Assembly (NCBI GenBank): GCA_958510825.1
Contig: OY294048.1
Span: 31,089,026-31,153,025, forward strand
Length of the DNA stretch: 64,000 bases
Reading direction: 5' to 3'
Source: Brachypterus glaber
Taxonomy: Eukaryota > Arthropoda > Insecta > Coleoptera > Kateretidae
Shown here: piece after piece, positions 11,447 to 22,545 of the stretch
Layout of the letters: each line of letters opens with the position of its first letter
Numbering within the stretch: the stretch's first letter is position 1
Translations under genes and position numbers: made by a program
Notes under the pieces: model-generated
Databases searched by the model: none
What the model was told of the DNA's origin: nothing
The model's input: the letters and a program-made list of their open reading frames with translations, nothing else

Positions 11447-11830
11447 TGCTCATAACCTTTTCTATCCTCCGATGATAATTTGGCTGAAAAATTGAAAAAA
11501 GCAATTTTAACCTCAACATGGCCATTTTTGAGTGTTTATAACTCGATTGTTATTAATATGTTAAAAAAATGATTCCAAAAAAATTATTGGAAATTTCCTC
11601 CTTAACAAACTTTGTAATATGCATTTTTATCGCAAGATGCATATTTAGCGAGATAGACGCCTCTCCCCTAAAATTCAAGATAGCGGACACCCCTTACGAA
11701 AACCACCGGACGAAAAACTAACAGGAGTGCTCTGTCACCATCCACTACTACCCTTTAAAATATCAGGCGGTGTACATTTATTGAAATTTCACATAGGAAT
11801 TCTTCGTTATTTGACTGGACTATAACATCA
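11447..11830. repeat. Half copy of the palindromic family at 31745
   Basis: Matches, in one orientation only, the arms of the palindrome at 31745-32550, including the blocks TGCATTTTTATCG, GATAGCGGACACCCC and CCATCCACTACTACCC. The second arm is not present. Confidence 0.7.
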
Positions 11831-11878
11831 TATGGTTTTAAATACAAAAATCTTTTTTGTCTATAACCACTATAAGGC

Positions 11879-12004
11879 AAAATCCAAAGGTTTCCATAAG
11901 AAGCATAATACATAACACACGATGCCGTGATTGACTTTATGTGCCGTCATGTATCTTGTGCGCAGGCTTATAACGTTCGCATAAGAGCCTGTGGATGTGC
12001 CCTT
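11879..12004. mobile_element. Divergent Harbinger-like MITE copy
   Basis: Carries the CATAAGAAGCATAATACATAAC and GATGCCGTGATTG blocks of the neighbouring MITE at 12017 but with many changes. The two lie head to tail, ~12 bp apart. Confidence 0.55.
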
Positions 12005-12016
12005 AGTTATAGGTAA

Positions 12017-12164
12017 GTGCCTATTCACATGCTCTCATAAGAACATAATACATAACAATGCGAAGCCGTGATTGGCTTGATGTGCCGCCATGCATCTTGT
12101 AAGCCAATCACGGCATCGCATTCTTATGTTTTATGTTATGTTATGCAAGCTTCTGGATAGGCCT
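12017..12164. mobile_element. Harbinger-like MITE, copy 2 (complete)
   Basis: A 148-bp palindromic element, flanked by TAA on both sides (12014-12016, 12165-12167), with ends GTGCCTATTC and GGATAGGCCT and the core GCCGTGATTGGCTT. This is the best preserved of the three main copies. Confidence 0.8.
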
Positions 12165-12264
12165 TAACATAGCAGAAATAGCATTAATATTTTGTTAGAT
12201 ATTATAAGGTATTGTTTAAATATATCGCTTTTTCACGTTAGTGGAATAATGTTAGAAGAGAGGT

Positions 12265-12290
12265 TACACTGATAAAACGGTTTATTTGTG
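12265..12290. repeat. Solo end of the MITE family at 23390
   Basis: TACACTGATAAAACGG followed by TTTATTTGTG matches the terminal inverted repeat of the TA-flanked MITE at 23390-23638. No partner end was found nearby. Confidence 0.6.
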
Positions 12291-12299
12291 CTCAAATCA

Positions 12300-12855
12300 T
12301 GATATGGGTGGTCTTTTCTATAATACCAGTCAATTGGAAACCTTTAGAACAAGTCCAATCAATCCACCTGTCAAAATGACAGTTCAAGGTCAAATTTTAA
12401 TAACTTTTAAACGTTCTAGACGCATAAAATTTGGTATTTGGAACAAGGCCAATCAACGCACCTGTCAAAATGACAGTTAAGGTCATATTTTGCCTTTGTC
12501 CAAACGCCTCTACCTAGAAACATAAAATTTGTTATAGGTGGCCTTTGAAATAAGACTTATCTACCCAACTGTCAAAATTACATTTTAGGGTCATCTTTTT
12601 ATAACTATTAAACGCCGTGGCCTAGAAACATGAAATTTGGTATACTTAGCCTTTTCTATAATACCTATCAATTGGAACCCTTTAGAACAAGACTAATCAA
12701 TACACCTGTTAAAATGGAAGTTTGAGTTCATATTTTGCTAACTTTTAAACGGTTTGACCTAGAAACATAAAATTCGGTGTGGGTGCTTTTTGGAGAAAGA
12801 ACAATCCACGCACCTCAAAATGACAGTTTAACGACATATTTTGCTTACTTTTGGT
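12300..12855. repeat. Diverged tandem repeat, ~5 units of 105-150 bp
   Basis: Each unit contains AACATAAAATTTGGTAT, a run ending CCAATCAACGCACC, TGTCAAAATGACAGTT and ACTTTTAAACG-like blocks. Unit lengths vary. The TGTCAAAATGACA core is itself nearly palindromic. Confidence 0.75.
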
Positions 12856-13090
12856 AAAACATAGTTGTCAAAAAAACAAATTTGTTTTTTATTAAAAAAC
12901 TAATTTTTTGTTTTAAAATTCATTTATGAAAGTTTATTTAATTCTAAACCTTGTTTTTTTGTTTTAAAACGGATTTTTTACAACTCCTGAGTTGTAATTT
13001 AAAACGGTTTTTTACAACTGAGTTGTAACAATTTTACTTAATTTTAATTATTAAATTTTAAGTTTATAAACCACATATTTTTTTATACAA

Positions 13091-13360
13091 TTATTATTTT
13101 CTTATTTATTTAATTAAGAAAACAAATATTTTTAGGATAAACATACATCTTTTTGGAAAAACTATAGTTACCTATGTTTTTATGTTTTTGGGAAAACTAT
13201 GTGTAACATATTTTTTTTTAAATGATTTATTATTTTCTTATTTATTTAATTAAGAAAACCAATATTTTTAGAATAAACATACATCTTTTTAGAAAAACTA
13301 TAGGTATCTATGTTTTTATGTTTTTGGGAAAACTATGTGTAACATATTTTTTTTTAATGA
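13091..13360. repeat. Tandem duplication of a ~136-bp unit
   Basis: The stretch starting TTATTATTTTCTTATTTATT at 13091 repeats at 13227 with few differences, down to AACTATGTGTAACATA. Confidence 0.8.
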
Positions 13361-14050
13361 CTAATTTCATGATGAAAAAACGTAAATTATACTTTTAAAC
13401 TAATTTTAGTTGAAATAAATAAAAATTTACAAAAAAAAACTTAAAAAAGGTTAGGTCACTGAAGTTTCAACTCCTAAACTCGTTAACAGATGGCGTATAA
13501 TGTATATATTTTATTATTTCATGAAAAACAAACAAAGTATTTTGAAATAAACACTAATAAAAACTATTGAAAAAAGTCTTTAATTGATCCTAAAATAGAA
13601 AAGTTGTAATTTTCTGAATATTTTTACAAAAAAAAACAAACCAAAAAAAAACAGCCTTAACCCTTAATTTGGCAAATACTCTTTGGAATGAAGTATATAA
13701 AAAATCTTTTAAGGGGAAATTTAGATACATAAATGTAAAACATTTATGGAAAAAACATATTAAAAAAAAGTCACGTGACTTAATACTGACTTGTATCATT
13801 ACTGACATTGCCAAAAATAATTTTTTGGCCAAATAATTTTTAACCAATACCTATTAATAATGTTAGTTTACACTTGACATTTTAATCAATGAAAATGACG
13901 TTTTAATCATCCTGTAAACAAGTTGTGTTATGAAATTTCTAATCACCGAAAAGTGATATTATATTGAAATGTCAAGTAAATTTTGTGGAAATCTCATTTG
14001 GAAACTTGATTCAGAAGTGTTTTTAAGAGGTATTGGATAAAATGTTGTAA
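13361..14050. other. No gene seen
   Basis: AT-rich, with A/T homopolymer runs. The open frames in this region are low-complexity. Confidence 0.4.
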
Positions 14051-14052
14051 AG

Positions 14053-14160
14053 CACACGTGGGGTAAGTAACATTATTCACTCAAAAATTAACCCACTCGA
14101 CCCAGGAGCCTCCCCAGTCAACTTTTTTTTCGTGAATAATATCCCACTTACCCCACTTGT
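14053..14160. repeat. Inverted repeat with 28-bp arms
   Basis: CACGTGGGGTAAGTAACATT is matched in reverse by AATATCCCACTTACCCCAC across a ~50-base loop that contains CCCAGGAGCCTCCCC. Confidence 0.65.
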
Positions 14161-14399
14161 ACTGTAAATAACTATTTTTGTTATCTTAAAATTCATGTAT
14201 CATATACTACACATTACCAAATAAAGGGTTAAAAAAAAAACGTTTTTTTACATCTCTATCTGAAAGACATCTTACAAGCGTAGCGATATCTAAATTAAAT
14301 TATCTCTGTCGAATTTTTCTATCGTTCTCAATTTTTTTGATTTTATTTTTTTGTGATCCTGAGCATTACACAGTGTGTAATTTATTTGAGAAAAAAATA

Positions 14400-14800
14400 T
14401 TTCAAGTTTGCAACCTAACAAGGCAATCTTGGCTGCCGCCCAAATCAGGGCCCGAGCAAGTTTTCTTCCCTTCCCCTCCTAAGTTCGGCCTTGCGTTCCA
14501 TTTATGCAGTATATGTGAGTGGTTACGCTTAAAAGAGCTAAAGTAAATATTGTTAGGTACTTCTCCCTGGGTCCCTTTTGGTACGACCACATGTTTTCCA
14601 GACCACATGTGGTCCAGATTTGTTCTATTTTTTGGTTTATTTGTTCAGGCCAGAGCGGCAAACACCACTGTGGCCAACAGGTCTTTTGTGATTTTAATCA
14701 GGTAGTACTCCGCCCAAAAAAAGCTGACAGATAACCCAAACACTGATTTCTGGATCTGGGCCAAACTGACCGTCCGGTCCTGTCGTTGTTAAAGTATTGA
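14400..14800. other. GC-richer unassigned patch
   Basis: Base composition is clearly higher in G+C than the neighbourhood. Short overlapping open frames exist in several phases on both strands but none shows a recognisable domain. It could be an old transposon or gene remnant; the sequence does not decide. Confidence 0.35.
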
Positions 14801-15356
14801 TAAAACCACACCTCTGCAATTATACATTAGTTAATAAAATTCAGGCGAGTTCATTGTCACGTTTGAAGTGATAGTTCATGATTTTGCATGAAAACTTTGT
14901 TAAATAAATTATAACATATTTAAGAAAGTTTTCAATTATTATACAGTGCGTCCCAAAAGTCACCCCTTTTAACTTTTAAACAGGTTAAACATAGATCTGT
15001 TGCACGCATCGTAAATTTGAGGTGTGTAGAATCAAATAGTGCAATGTCCACTCAAGTGAATTTTACACCAGAAGCAAAAAACGAATTAAAATACACTCGA
15101 TCGGCAAATTTGTATTGTTTTGTATAATTTGATATTCTTTGACGTAATATTTCTTAATTTTAATAAGATTTTGATTAAGCACGTAATAGTCTTTTAATTA
15201 TGGCTAATGAATAAATGGACATTGCATCTATTGAAACTTACTAGGTTGAACATAGTACTGTTTGAAATTGACATCTATCAAGAAGAGTCCTAGAGTGTAG
15301 ATTTAAAAAATAAATAACCCAACAATATTGGAAACTTTATTAAGAAGAAATAATTA
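14801..15356. other. No gene seen
   Basis: Contains CAGTGCGTCCCAAAAGT at 14946-14962, a motif of the kind seen at ends of dispersed insect repeats; no matching end was found. Confidence 0.35.
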
Positions 15357-15476
15357 TTAAACGAGCTTGTACGGAAACTCTTCCTTCACTTCACAAAGTA
15401 CATCATTTTCATTTATGTTTGGATCCTCAACAGCTTCTTCGCCGGCCAAATTGTACTCTTTGAAACTGAATCGCAT
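15357..15476 (-). CDS. Small acidic ORF, possible gene fragment
   Basis: A 39-codon minus-strand frame from ATG (15474-15476) to TAA (15357-15359). It is acidic, with AGEEAVEDPN and VKEEFPYKLV segments, and its base composition is less AT-biased than its surroundings. A stop lies just upstream of the ATG in frame. I recognise no family. It may be a terminal exon, a fragment of a transposon-borne gene or chance. Confidence 0.25.
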   Translation of the reverse strand: MRFSFKEYNLAGEEAVEDPNINENDVLCEVKEEFPYKLV

Positions 15477-15506
15477 ATTTTAACCCTATCTTATACCCTT
15501 AGGATA

Positions 15507-16903
15507 GAAATAGAAATAGAAATAGAAATATTTATTCAGTACGTATGCCATTGTAAAATGGATATACAGGTCAAATTTATGTAACAAGAAACAAAAAATG
15601 CCAACCTAAAAAATTTAGGCTGTTAGTCATATTTAAAAATAATATATAAATAAGGATAAGATAAAAACATTTAAAATTAATCAAAGAACAATATAAATAC
15701 ATTAAAATATTTTACAATTTATTTACTTTTTTTTCCTAAAAAAGCATATAAAATGGAAAATCGTAAACAGGAAACCTAGGCGATATTTGCTGCCAGGAAT
15801 TTCCTAACAGAATAAAAGTAAAATTTCTTTAACTGAATTTTTAAAAGAATTTAAATTACTAATTTATCTAACTCTATTTGGTAATTTGTTGTATAACGCG
15901 ATGCCACTGTAAGTGGGTGATTTTTAGTACAAAACTGTTTTGTGTTTAGGTACTGTTAGCGAGTTCTGATAACGCAAACTTAAACCCTGACTGAGACCTA
16001 GTTTTGGTTTAATATACGACAGCGTCTTGTATATGTATAAGCAAGGTAATGTCATTATTTTGTGATTTAAAAACACATCTTTACAAGATTCTCTGGATTT
16101 TAATCCAAAGATCAGTCTTATGATCCTTTTTTGTTGGATAAAAACTCTGTCGCTATCAGAAGCAGTACCCCACAAAATTAGGTTATAATTCAAATAGCTG
16201 TATACAAGAGAATAGTAAACGTTAAGTAGACCCTGTACGTCAAGCATCTGTTTAAACCAAGTTAGAGCAAAGAATGATTTATTTAACTTCTTGCACGTAG
16301 ATTCTATATGAGTATGCCATCTCAAATCATTATCGAGGTTTACCCCAAGAAATGTTGTGCTGGGAGATGAAGTTATTTTGTAGTCATCAACAATAATATC
16401 CAACACTGCATCTGCCAGATCAGAGCGTATGCCGTTACGGAAATAAAGGCAAACTATTTTGTCAACATTCAATATGAGATCGTTCTTTTTACACCATATA
16501 ATGAAATCTCGAACAACAGTGACTAAAAGTGATTTTAGTTTAACAAGGGTACGTGCAGAAAGAACGAGGGAAGTATCGTCGGCAAACATTATAAGCAATT
16601 TAGCTCTGATATGGAGAGGCAGTTCGTTGAAATATAGGAGAAAAATAAGAGGTCCCAACACAGATCCCTGGGGCTCCCTGAATATATGTCGTATAGATTT
16701 GAGATAGCATTAGCAATTTTAACCAACATTTTCCTACTCTTTAAATAGTCTACTATCCAGTTTAAAATATTCCCCCTAAAACCAAGGCTAAACATTTTTT
16801 CCTCAACAAATTCAAATTTAAGGCAATCAAAAGCCCGATTTTTGATCTTTTGGGTTGGCAACAGATCTGGCCTATCGCTTGACGTTTTCCGTGCAAATGT
16901 CAA
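15507..16903 (-). mobile_element. 5'-truncated Jockey/CR1-like LINE
   Basis: The minus-strand element ends at its 3' side with a (TTTCTA)n-type tail (AGAAATAGAAATAG on the plus strand at 15507-15530). It covers the later part of the RT domain and the C-terminal region. The 5' boundary near 16903 is set by where RT homology stops. Confidence 0.75.
15700..16900 (-). pseudogene. LINE reverse transcriptase, C-terminal half, broken
   Basis: Minus-strand frames carry RT landmarks in order. An AFDC..F.F...LGFRGN block with YLKSRKM is followed by a PQGSVLGPL box and the catalytic FADD, with TFLGVNLD and QQKRIIR further on, as in Jockey/CR1 elements. A frameshift inside the PQGS box near 16670 separates two frames, and stops at 15924, near 15860 and near 15800 interrupt the C terminus, whose homology (SPTYSGIALYNKLP) continues beyond the first stop. 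The protein is dead. The N-terminal endonuclease is absent. Confidence 0.8.
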
Positions 16904-17166
16904 TGTCGCTATAAAGTTGAACTTTCTTCAAAATTTTGTGTTTATGTTATTTTTACCATGTTAAAATTGTGGCTTGGTTAATTGCAGTAAAAAAGAGAAG
17001 AGATGACTATAAAATATATCAAAATATCATTTGTTCTTAGAATTTTAAACATGGTGTAAACTATAATGCCAATCCAAAACAAAAATCCCTAAATCAGTCA
17101 TCAATTTAAATGTAAGTTTTTTTAAATTTTAGAGCAAAAGAGAAAAAATTGTATAAAACACTCGAT
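16904..17166. other. No gene seen
   Basis: AT-rich spacer; contains a short TGTGGCTTGGTTA match (16970) to the MITE at 43980. Confidence 0.4.
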
Positions 17167-17264
17167 TCATAACACGTTTTTAGCGCACGAGTACAAGTTT
17201 AGAAAACGAGCCGCTTGCGGCGAGTTTTCTAAACTTGTACTCGTGCGCTAAAAACGTATGTTAT
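17167..17264. repeat. ~98-bp nearly perfect palindrome
   Basis: Arms of ~43 bases (left 17168-17210, right 17221-17264) containing TTTTTAGCGCACGAGTACAA pair around the centre CCGCTTGCGG. The sequence just right of it (GTATGTTAT then AAACTAGTACTTTAATA) recurs at 29981, immediately after the assembly gap. Confidence 0.85.
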
Positions 17265-17404
17265 GAAACTAGTACTTTAATATACTATTATGCGGTTTAA
17301 TATTCTATTGACAACCAGAGATTTTTTATTTTGTCATTGGTCTAGTTTTTTATCATGGTACATTTAACAAAAAATTGTATACAGGTCGGGAAAATTCGGA
17401 CAAA

Positions 17405-17596
17405 ATGGTTCGTGGATGTAAAAAGATAATTGGCATCAATTTTATGAACTATTCTAAGGAAAATATGAAGAGGGCATTAGCAAATATAAAAAGTAAAAGA
17501 AAAAGCTTAAGAGAAGCTGCCAAATATTTTGTCGTTGAAAAAATACATGAATATATTTTACTAAAAATATGGAACCGTCAACGTGGTATACTTTGA
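17405..17596 (+). pseudogene. Pogo-type HTH (psq) fragment
   Basis: The frame from the ATG at 17405 reads MVRGCKK, then NYSKENMKRALANIK and SLREAAKYF. This matches the N-terminal psq-type helix-turn-helix of pogo/Tigger transposases (pattern YS.E.M..AL..I....SLR.AA..F.V). After the helix the usual P-x-S/T-T-L segment is not present and the frame stops at 17596. No DDE domain follows. In the family this domain binds transposon ends; related domestic proteins also exist, but the truncation points to a transposon relic. Confidence 0.65.
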
Positions 17597-17765
17597 ACTG
17601 GGGGTCAACTTTGAACAAATTTACAAGTTTATTTACATTAATTTAATAACTTTATTAATATTTTAAAGTTAAAAATTTTAATACCCGCTCTTATTTAGAT
17701 ACAATTAAGTTATTAAATTTATGTAAATAAACCTGTAAATTTGTTCAAAGTTTCCCCCCCCCCTG
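17590..17765. mobile_element. Palindromic MITE with ACTTTGAAC ends
   Basis: AACTTTGAACAAATTTAC near 17607 is matched by GTAAATTTGTTCAAAGTTT near 17750 around a centre containing TTAATATTTTAAAG. A half of it recurs at 20793-20883. Confidence 0.7.
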
Positions 17766-18363
17766 TTCACAGAATTTTTTTTTCCAAAAACCATTCCACA
17801 GCCCAAAAATTAATTCTTAAGCCTTTAAAAATATATATTTTTTATTTTGTTTTCCGAAATCACATTTAGAGTTAATTTAAATATTGGGGGGAAATGAGGT
17901 TGTCCTTGTCCACTCCTCACATAGGGGCGGATCAGGAAACTGTACATCTAAAAAATAATTATTGTTTTTTGAAAACTTTTAGTTGCAACTAAGAAGATTT
18001 CAAGGAACTGAAAATATTTTTGTTATATAGAGGTTTTATTACCAAAACACTTTAAAAATCGTCCGAGTTTACCCAGTTTACTTGTTTCCTTTTATATGAA
18101 GTTCACTGAACTTGACATTATAATTCTATTCGTAATAGTTTAATATTAGAACTGACTTGACCTAGGGCTGAAATCTGAGGGATGGTCAGTGAAGTGATTG
18201 TTAATAAAACAAGCCTCGCATGTTACAGTGTATACAGGATGTTAATTAAGTGTGTGACCAAACTTCAGGGTGTTATTCCTAAAATGAGGAAAAAAAATAT
18301 TTAAAATATCTGACCGAGGAAGCTACATAATTAAATACTTTCATTATTTCGCCAAAACAGTCA
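17766..18363. other. No gene seen
   Basis: Unassigned AT-rich sequence with a short C run near 17754-17763. Confidence 0.4.
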
Positions 18364-19450
18364 TTATTATACTATTCACAGCGCCTGCGCTAGAATGGTA
18401 TTATACGGTAGTTTCGAATTTTTAAAAAATTTCAAAAATCTTCCTAGATAAAAATTCTTGGATATAAATTTGTTTTATGAAAAAATAAGCAACATCCGTC
18501 CGATGGCACGATTTTTGTCAACACGATAACTAAAAAAGGAACAATCCGATCGACTACACCTTTTCAAGTTGTAAATCAGAAAGTGTGATATTAATTTCAG
18601 ACAGTGTAATTTGTTATTCAGATTTTTAAAATAAATTTCAGTAAGTATAAATTGTAATTCAGATTTTTAAATTAAATTTCAGAAAGTGTAAATTGTAATT
18701 CAGATTTGCAAGTTATATTTCAGAAAGTATAAATTGAAATTCAGATATGTAATATATATTTCAGAAAGCGTAAGTTGAAATTCAGAAAGTGTAAATTATA
18801 TTTCAGAAAGTAGAAATTAATTTTCAGAATGTGTTATTTTATTTAAATTTGGATCTGTAAATTCAATTTCAGAAAGTGTAAATTAATTTTAGAAAACGGT
18901 AATTTGTAAATCAGAAATCATAATTTTTATTTCGGAACGTATTATTTTAATCAACAAAATTTAAAAAAAGTAGCAGTTATGTATTATACATATTAAATAT
19001 TGAACAGCAATAAATTAAAATTAATAAAAAAATGTATATTTTACATAAATATTGTTAGGTTGGTAAGTTTTGTTTTATTTTGAAGTTTCTCGATAGATAA
19101 ATATTTCTGAAATTTAATTTACACTTTCTGAAGTACAATTTACTCTGTAATAATAATATAAAGTTATAATTTCTGAAATATAATTTACACTTTCTGAATT
19201 TAAACTTACGCTTTCTGAAATATAATTTACACTTTCTGAAATTTAATTTATACTTTCTGAAATATAAATTGCAAATCTGAATTACAATTTACACTTTCTG
19301 AAATATAAGTTGAAAATCTGAATTACAATTTATACTTTCTGAAATTTAACTTGAAATTCTGAATATCAATTTACACTTTCCTATTTACAACTTGAAAAGG
19401 TGTAGAAATTTTCAGGAAAAATCAAGTTCTACCAGGGAAAGGAAAATTGC
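18364..19450. repeat. Dispersed repeat E1, copy 2, split by a TA-flanked element
   Basis: The E1 sequence CAGCGCCTGCGCTAGAAT to CAATCCGATCGAC (18364-18555) resumes at 19405 with GAAATTTTCAGGAAAAATCA, exactly as the uninterrupted copy at 28803-29060 continues. This fixes the insertion site of the element between them. Confidence 0.75.
18557..19402. mobile_element. TA-flanked element with subterminal TTCAGAAAGTGTAAATT arrays
   Basis: Ends CACCTTTTCAAGTTGTAAA and its inverse are flanked by TA (18555-18556, 19403-19404). Both halves consist largely of tandem variants of TTCAGAAAGTGTAAATT spaced 17-40 bp, in inverted orientation left versus right. The 846-bp unit has no coding region. The TA duplication suggests Tc1/mariner mobilisation, and the arrays are probably transposase-binding sites. 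Confidence 0.75.
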
Positions 19451-19548
19451 TGGTGAATTAAACTTACGATTATGTTTTCGTATATTTCACTGCACCATGT
19501 TTTAATACCTTTTTAGCTATATTGTCATACTGATCTTTGGATTTTCCC

Positions 19549-20355
19549 GTATAATTGCAAAACATCTAATAATATTAGACCATTAGACATTGGTCCCCCG
19601 GGCTAGTGCCCTTGACTGCCCCTGCCACTGGTGAATTCATGCCCAAATTTGGTAACCATTACCAGATTTGGGAGCATAGCAAAACAAAATGTATTGCTAT
19701 TTTGGGGTTTCTCAGAGATTGAGAGATTATTACTGTTACAAAAAAAAGTCTTAAGAAGCATTTGCAATGAAAGATTTGATGCGCATTGTGTCCCACTCTT
19801 TAAAAAGTGCAAAATCATCACCGTATATTCGCTATACCTTTACAAATTATGTCTTTTTGTAAGGAGAAACTCTATACTATTTGAGAAAAATAAACAGTTT
19901 ACTCTGGGAATGACAACTCGCCATAGTAATGAACTAGCGTATCCTAGGCATAGGACTGCAGCTTTTGAAAAGGGTGTGGGGTACATGGGGGTAAAAACAT
20001 ATAGGTCTCTACCAACTCATATAAAAAACATAACAAAATTAACCATATTTAAAACTCAAGTAAAGGATTTTTTTATGCAACATCCCCTGTACTCATTGGA
20101 GGACTATTTCAATGGAAACTTAAGGTAATTTTTTTTTTTAATATTTTTTTTTTTAAATGTAATGTAATGTTACTCTTGTAACTATATTTCGTATTTGTAT
20201 TTTCAATTGTATTAATTGTATTTATCATGTAATTTATAATATTTTATATATTTTTTTGACGTGTTCACAGAATTATTATTATTCTCTTAAGAACAAATAA
20301 ACTATTATTATTATTATTATTATTATTAGATGTTTTGCAATTATACAATTTTTAC
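19549..20355. repeat. 25-bp inverted repeat flanking the LINE fragment
   Basis: GTATAATTGCAAAACATCTA at 19549 reappears as TAGATGTTTTGCAATTATAC at 20329-20348. These may be arms of a disrupted palindrome or ends of an unrecognised transposon. Confidence 0.55.
19640..20330 (+). pseudogene. LINE RT C-terminal region and 3' end
   Basis: The frame 19631-20128 encodes the post-RT region of a Jockey/CR1-like LINE: LLLLQKKVLRSIC, then PLFKKCKIITVYSLYLYKL, then RHSNELAYPRHRTA and GVKTYRSLP. The first ~15 codons are not LINE-like, so the element is 5'-truncated near 19675. It is followed by a T-rich 3' UTR and a (TTA)n tail to 20330. The retained frame is open to its natural-looking end. No RT catalytic motif remains. 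Confidence 0.75.
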
Positions 20356-20752
20356 GCATTTTTGACAAAAAATGTATATTTACTAAGAAATTAATTGGCA
20401 CACAAAACAAACGTTTAACAAAATGAACAATTTAGCATTGTTTATTATTCCGTAGCAACCCGTTGTTAGGGTTAAATTTTATTAAAGGTGATTTTATAAT
20501 AAAATAAATTTTACGTTTTCATTTCACTTTTATAAATCTTATTAATATTTATTGTGTTGGATCATACAAAAAACGTAATAAGCATCACGTCCGTTAAGTG
20601 CTTTAATGGTTTGGGATAGTATTGGAGATCTTGACTTTGTCTCGATCTCCAAAGTAATCCTCAACCGGTAAAATGCACTCACTGATCTTAAAACCTTAGT
20701 AACTACTATTAAACGACATATAATTAAAATTAAAAAACTTTTTACATTCATA
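20356..20752. other. No gene seen
   Basis: AT-rich sequence, no family assigned. Confidence 0.4.
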
Positions 20753-21929
20753 TACCGTGACCCCCGTTCACTTTGAACGGTGGGGTAAACTTTGAATAAA
20801 TGCATATTATTATTTACATTCATTTAATAACTTTATTAATATTTTAAAGTTAAAAATTTTGATACCCGCTGTTATTTAGATACCTAGACGTATATATTAG
20901 TACTTTTCAGTATGTTATGTTGGTATTTGTGATTTTTCAGTATAGACTAAAATTGGTGTTCAAAAACCGCTAATTTTTAGGTAAGTAAACTTTTACCTAA
21001 AATATAATAATATTGAATGATTTATTTAATGAAACATATTAATGGTTTAACCTTATTGTTTTGCAGCACTGCTAGAACATTATATTTTCCTCGAGGGCAA
21101 GACCGAGCCAGCCCGGTGAAACTTTTTACCCGAGCTCCCCATTTTTCCAAAACATAATTGTCCTATGCAGGGCCGCAGTGCCTTAGCGCAGCTAAGGCAC
21201 TTGTAATGCTTTTACAAATTATGTTAATTTCTGACTTTTTTTAATTTCATATCTTAAATTCAAGTTTTACAGTCTTAAATTAAAAACGCTATTTTCCTAT
21301 ACCATTAACATGGGCGTAACACTCCAAAATGACTCCCACCTCCCCTAGGAGCGTTAAGTAATACTTGAACGTTCCCTTAGCGCCGCAGGCGAAAAATTTT
21401 ACAATTTTGGTAGTCCATTTTAATTTTAAAACGGTACTTTAAAATTCAAAAAAAGATGCAAGCTCTGGCGCCGCTTAAACGTAAATTAACCCCAGCGCCG
21501 CAGGCAAAATTTTTAACGAATTTTAGGGTCTATGGTTTACTTGGGAAGGGCTCTGCATTTTTGCTCGTTTTGAGGTCTTACTTTTGGGGAAGTATACATA
21601 AATAAACTGTAAACTTCTGATGCCGGCTCCCCTCGAGCCCGGGCTCCGGGTAATCTGCACGCCCCTGAATCCGGCTCGGTTTCTCGCTATAAACGTGTCT
21701 AAAATTATGCTGAAGCTAACATATCATTAAATAAGCGTGAAAAACTATAAGCGTTCAAAAATTCCTTATCTAACTTTGAACAGATATAATTTTTTTTCTT
21801 TTATTTATAAGATGTAGATATTAAGTTCCTTATACATAAAAAACAGTTAAAACAGTAGGATTACGGCAATATCAATAGTTATTTAAATATTTCAAAAAAA
21901 ACGTTCAAAGTATCCCCCTCTCACGGTAT
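20753..21929. mobile_element. TIR element with ATACCGTGA / ACTTTGAACG ends
   Basis: ATACCGTGACCCCC then ACTTTGAACG at the left faces the inverse of CGTTCAAAGTATCCCC then CTCACGGTAT at the right. The 1.18 kb interior contains a GC-richer block in which a GCGCCGCAGGC motif is repeated (21380, 21493) and CTCGAGG / CCCGGGCTC strings lie at each side. No transposase was seen. The left part shares ~90 bp with the MITE at 17590. Confidence 0.6.
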
Positions 21930-22425
21930 TTAATATTTAAGTGGTATACTTTAAATGAAAATATAATTAAAGATAAAAGATTAATATCAAATATATAGGA
22001 TATTTGTCTGTTTTTTTTAGGTGTACTATACGTATAAATGAGTTTTTTCTTATCGGAAGTTTTGAAAACAACTATAATTGACATGTTTATTAATGAGAAT
22101 ATAGAGCGTTTGCTTCATTAATATTCATAGCACAAATTTTCCTTCTCTAAAATTCATTGCTTCTCTAAAATTAATTCGATCATGATGGAGCACTAATATC
22201 AAGACTAGGTAAACTTAGCTAACCACTACAACATCTTAAGTTCCATTTAAATGGAAAACCAACTTGGGATAGTATTAATATCGTGAGTGCTTGTGTTCAA
22301 ACATACATTTTGAGACTTATACAGTAGGCTCCTTCAAAAAAAGAACTTTTTTTGATTTTGATATCTATCTAGGTGCCAGGTTTAACCTTTAAATAATTAA
22401 TTAATATACCTTAATATTATTAAAA
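21930..22425. other. No gene seen
   Basis: Unassigned AT-rich sequence. Confidence 0.4.
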
Positions 22426-22545
22426 AAAAATACTTAAGTTAGTGCCAATTTCACCATTTCCTAAATTAATTATTAACAATTATTTTTTTATTATTTTATT
22501 AATCTCTGCTGTGAAATTGGTACCGACTTAAGTATTTTTTATTTT
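22426..22545. repeat. Inverted repeat, ~30-bp arms
   Basis: AAAATACTTAAGTTAGTGCC is opposed by GGTACCGACTTAAGTATTTT; likely a small MITE. Confidence 0.65.

Noticed and set aside
11197..11525. Overlapping minus-strand frames rich in Cys and His
   Set aside because: They follow the AATAATGCAG minisatellite period; no domain and no conserved start.
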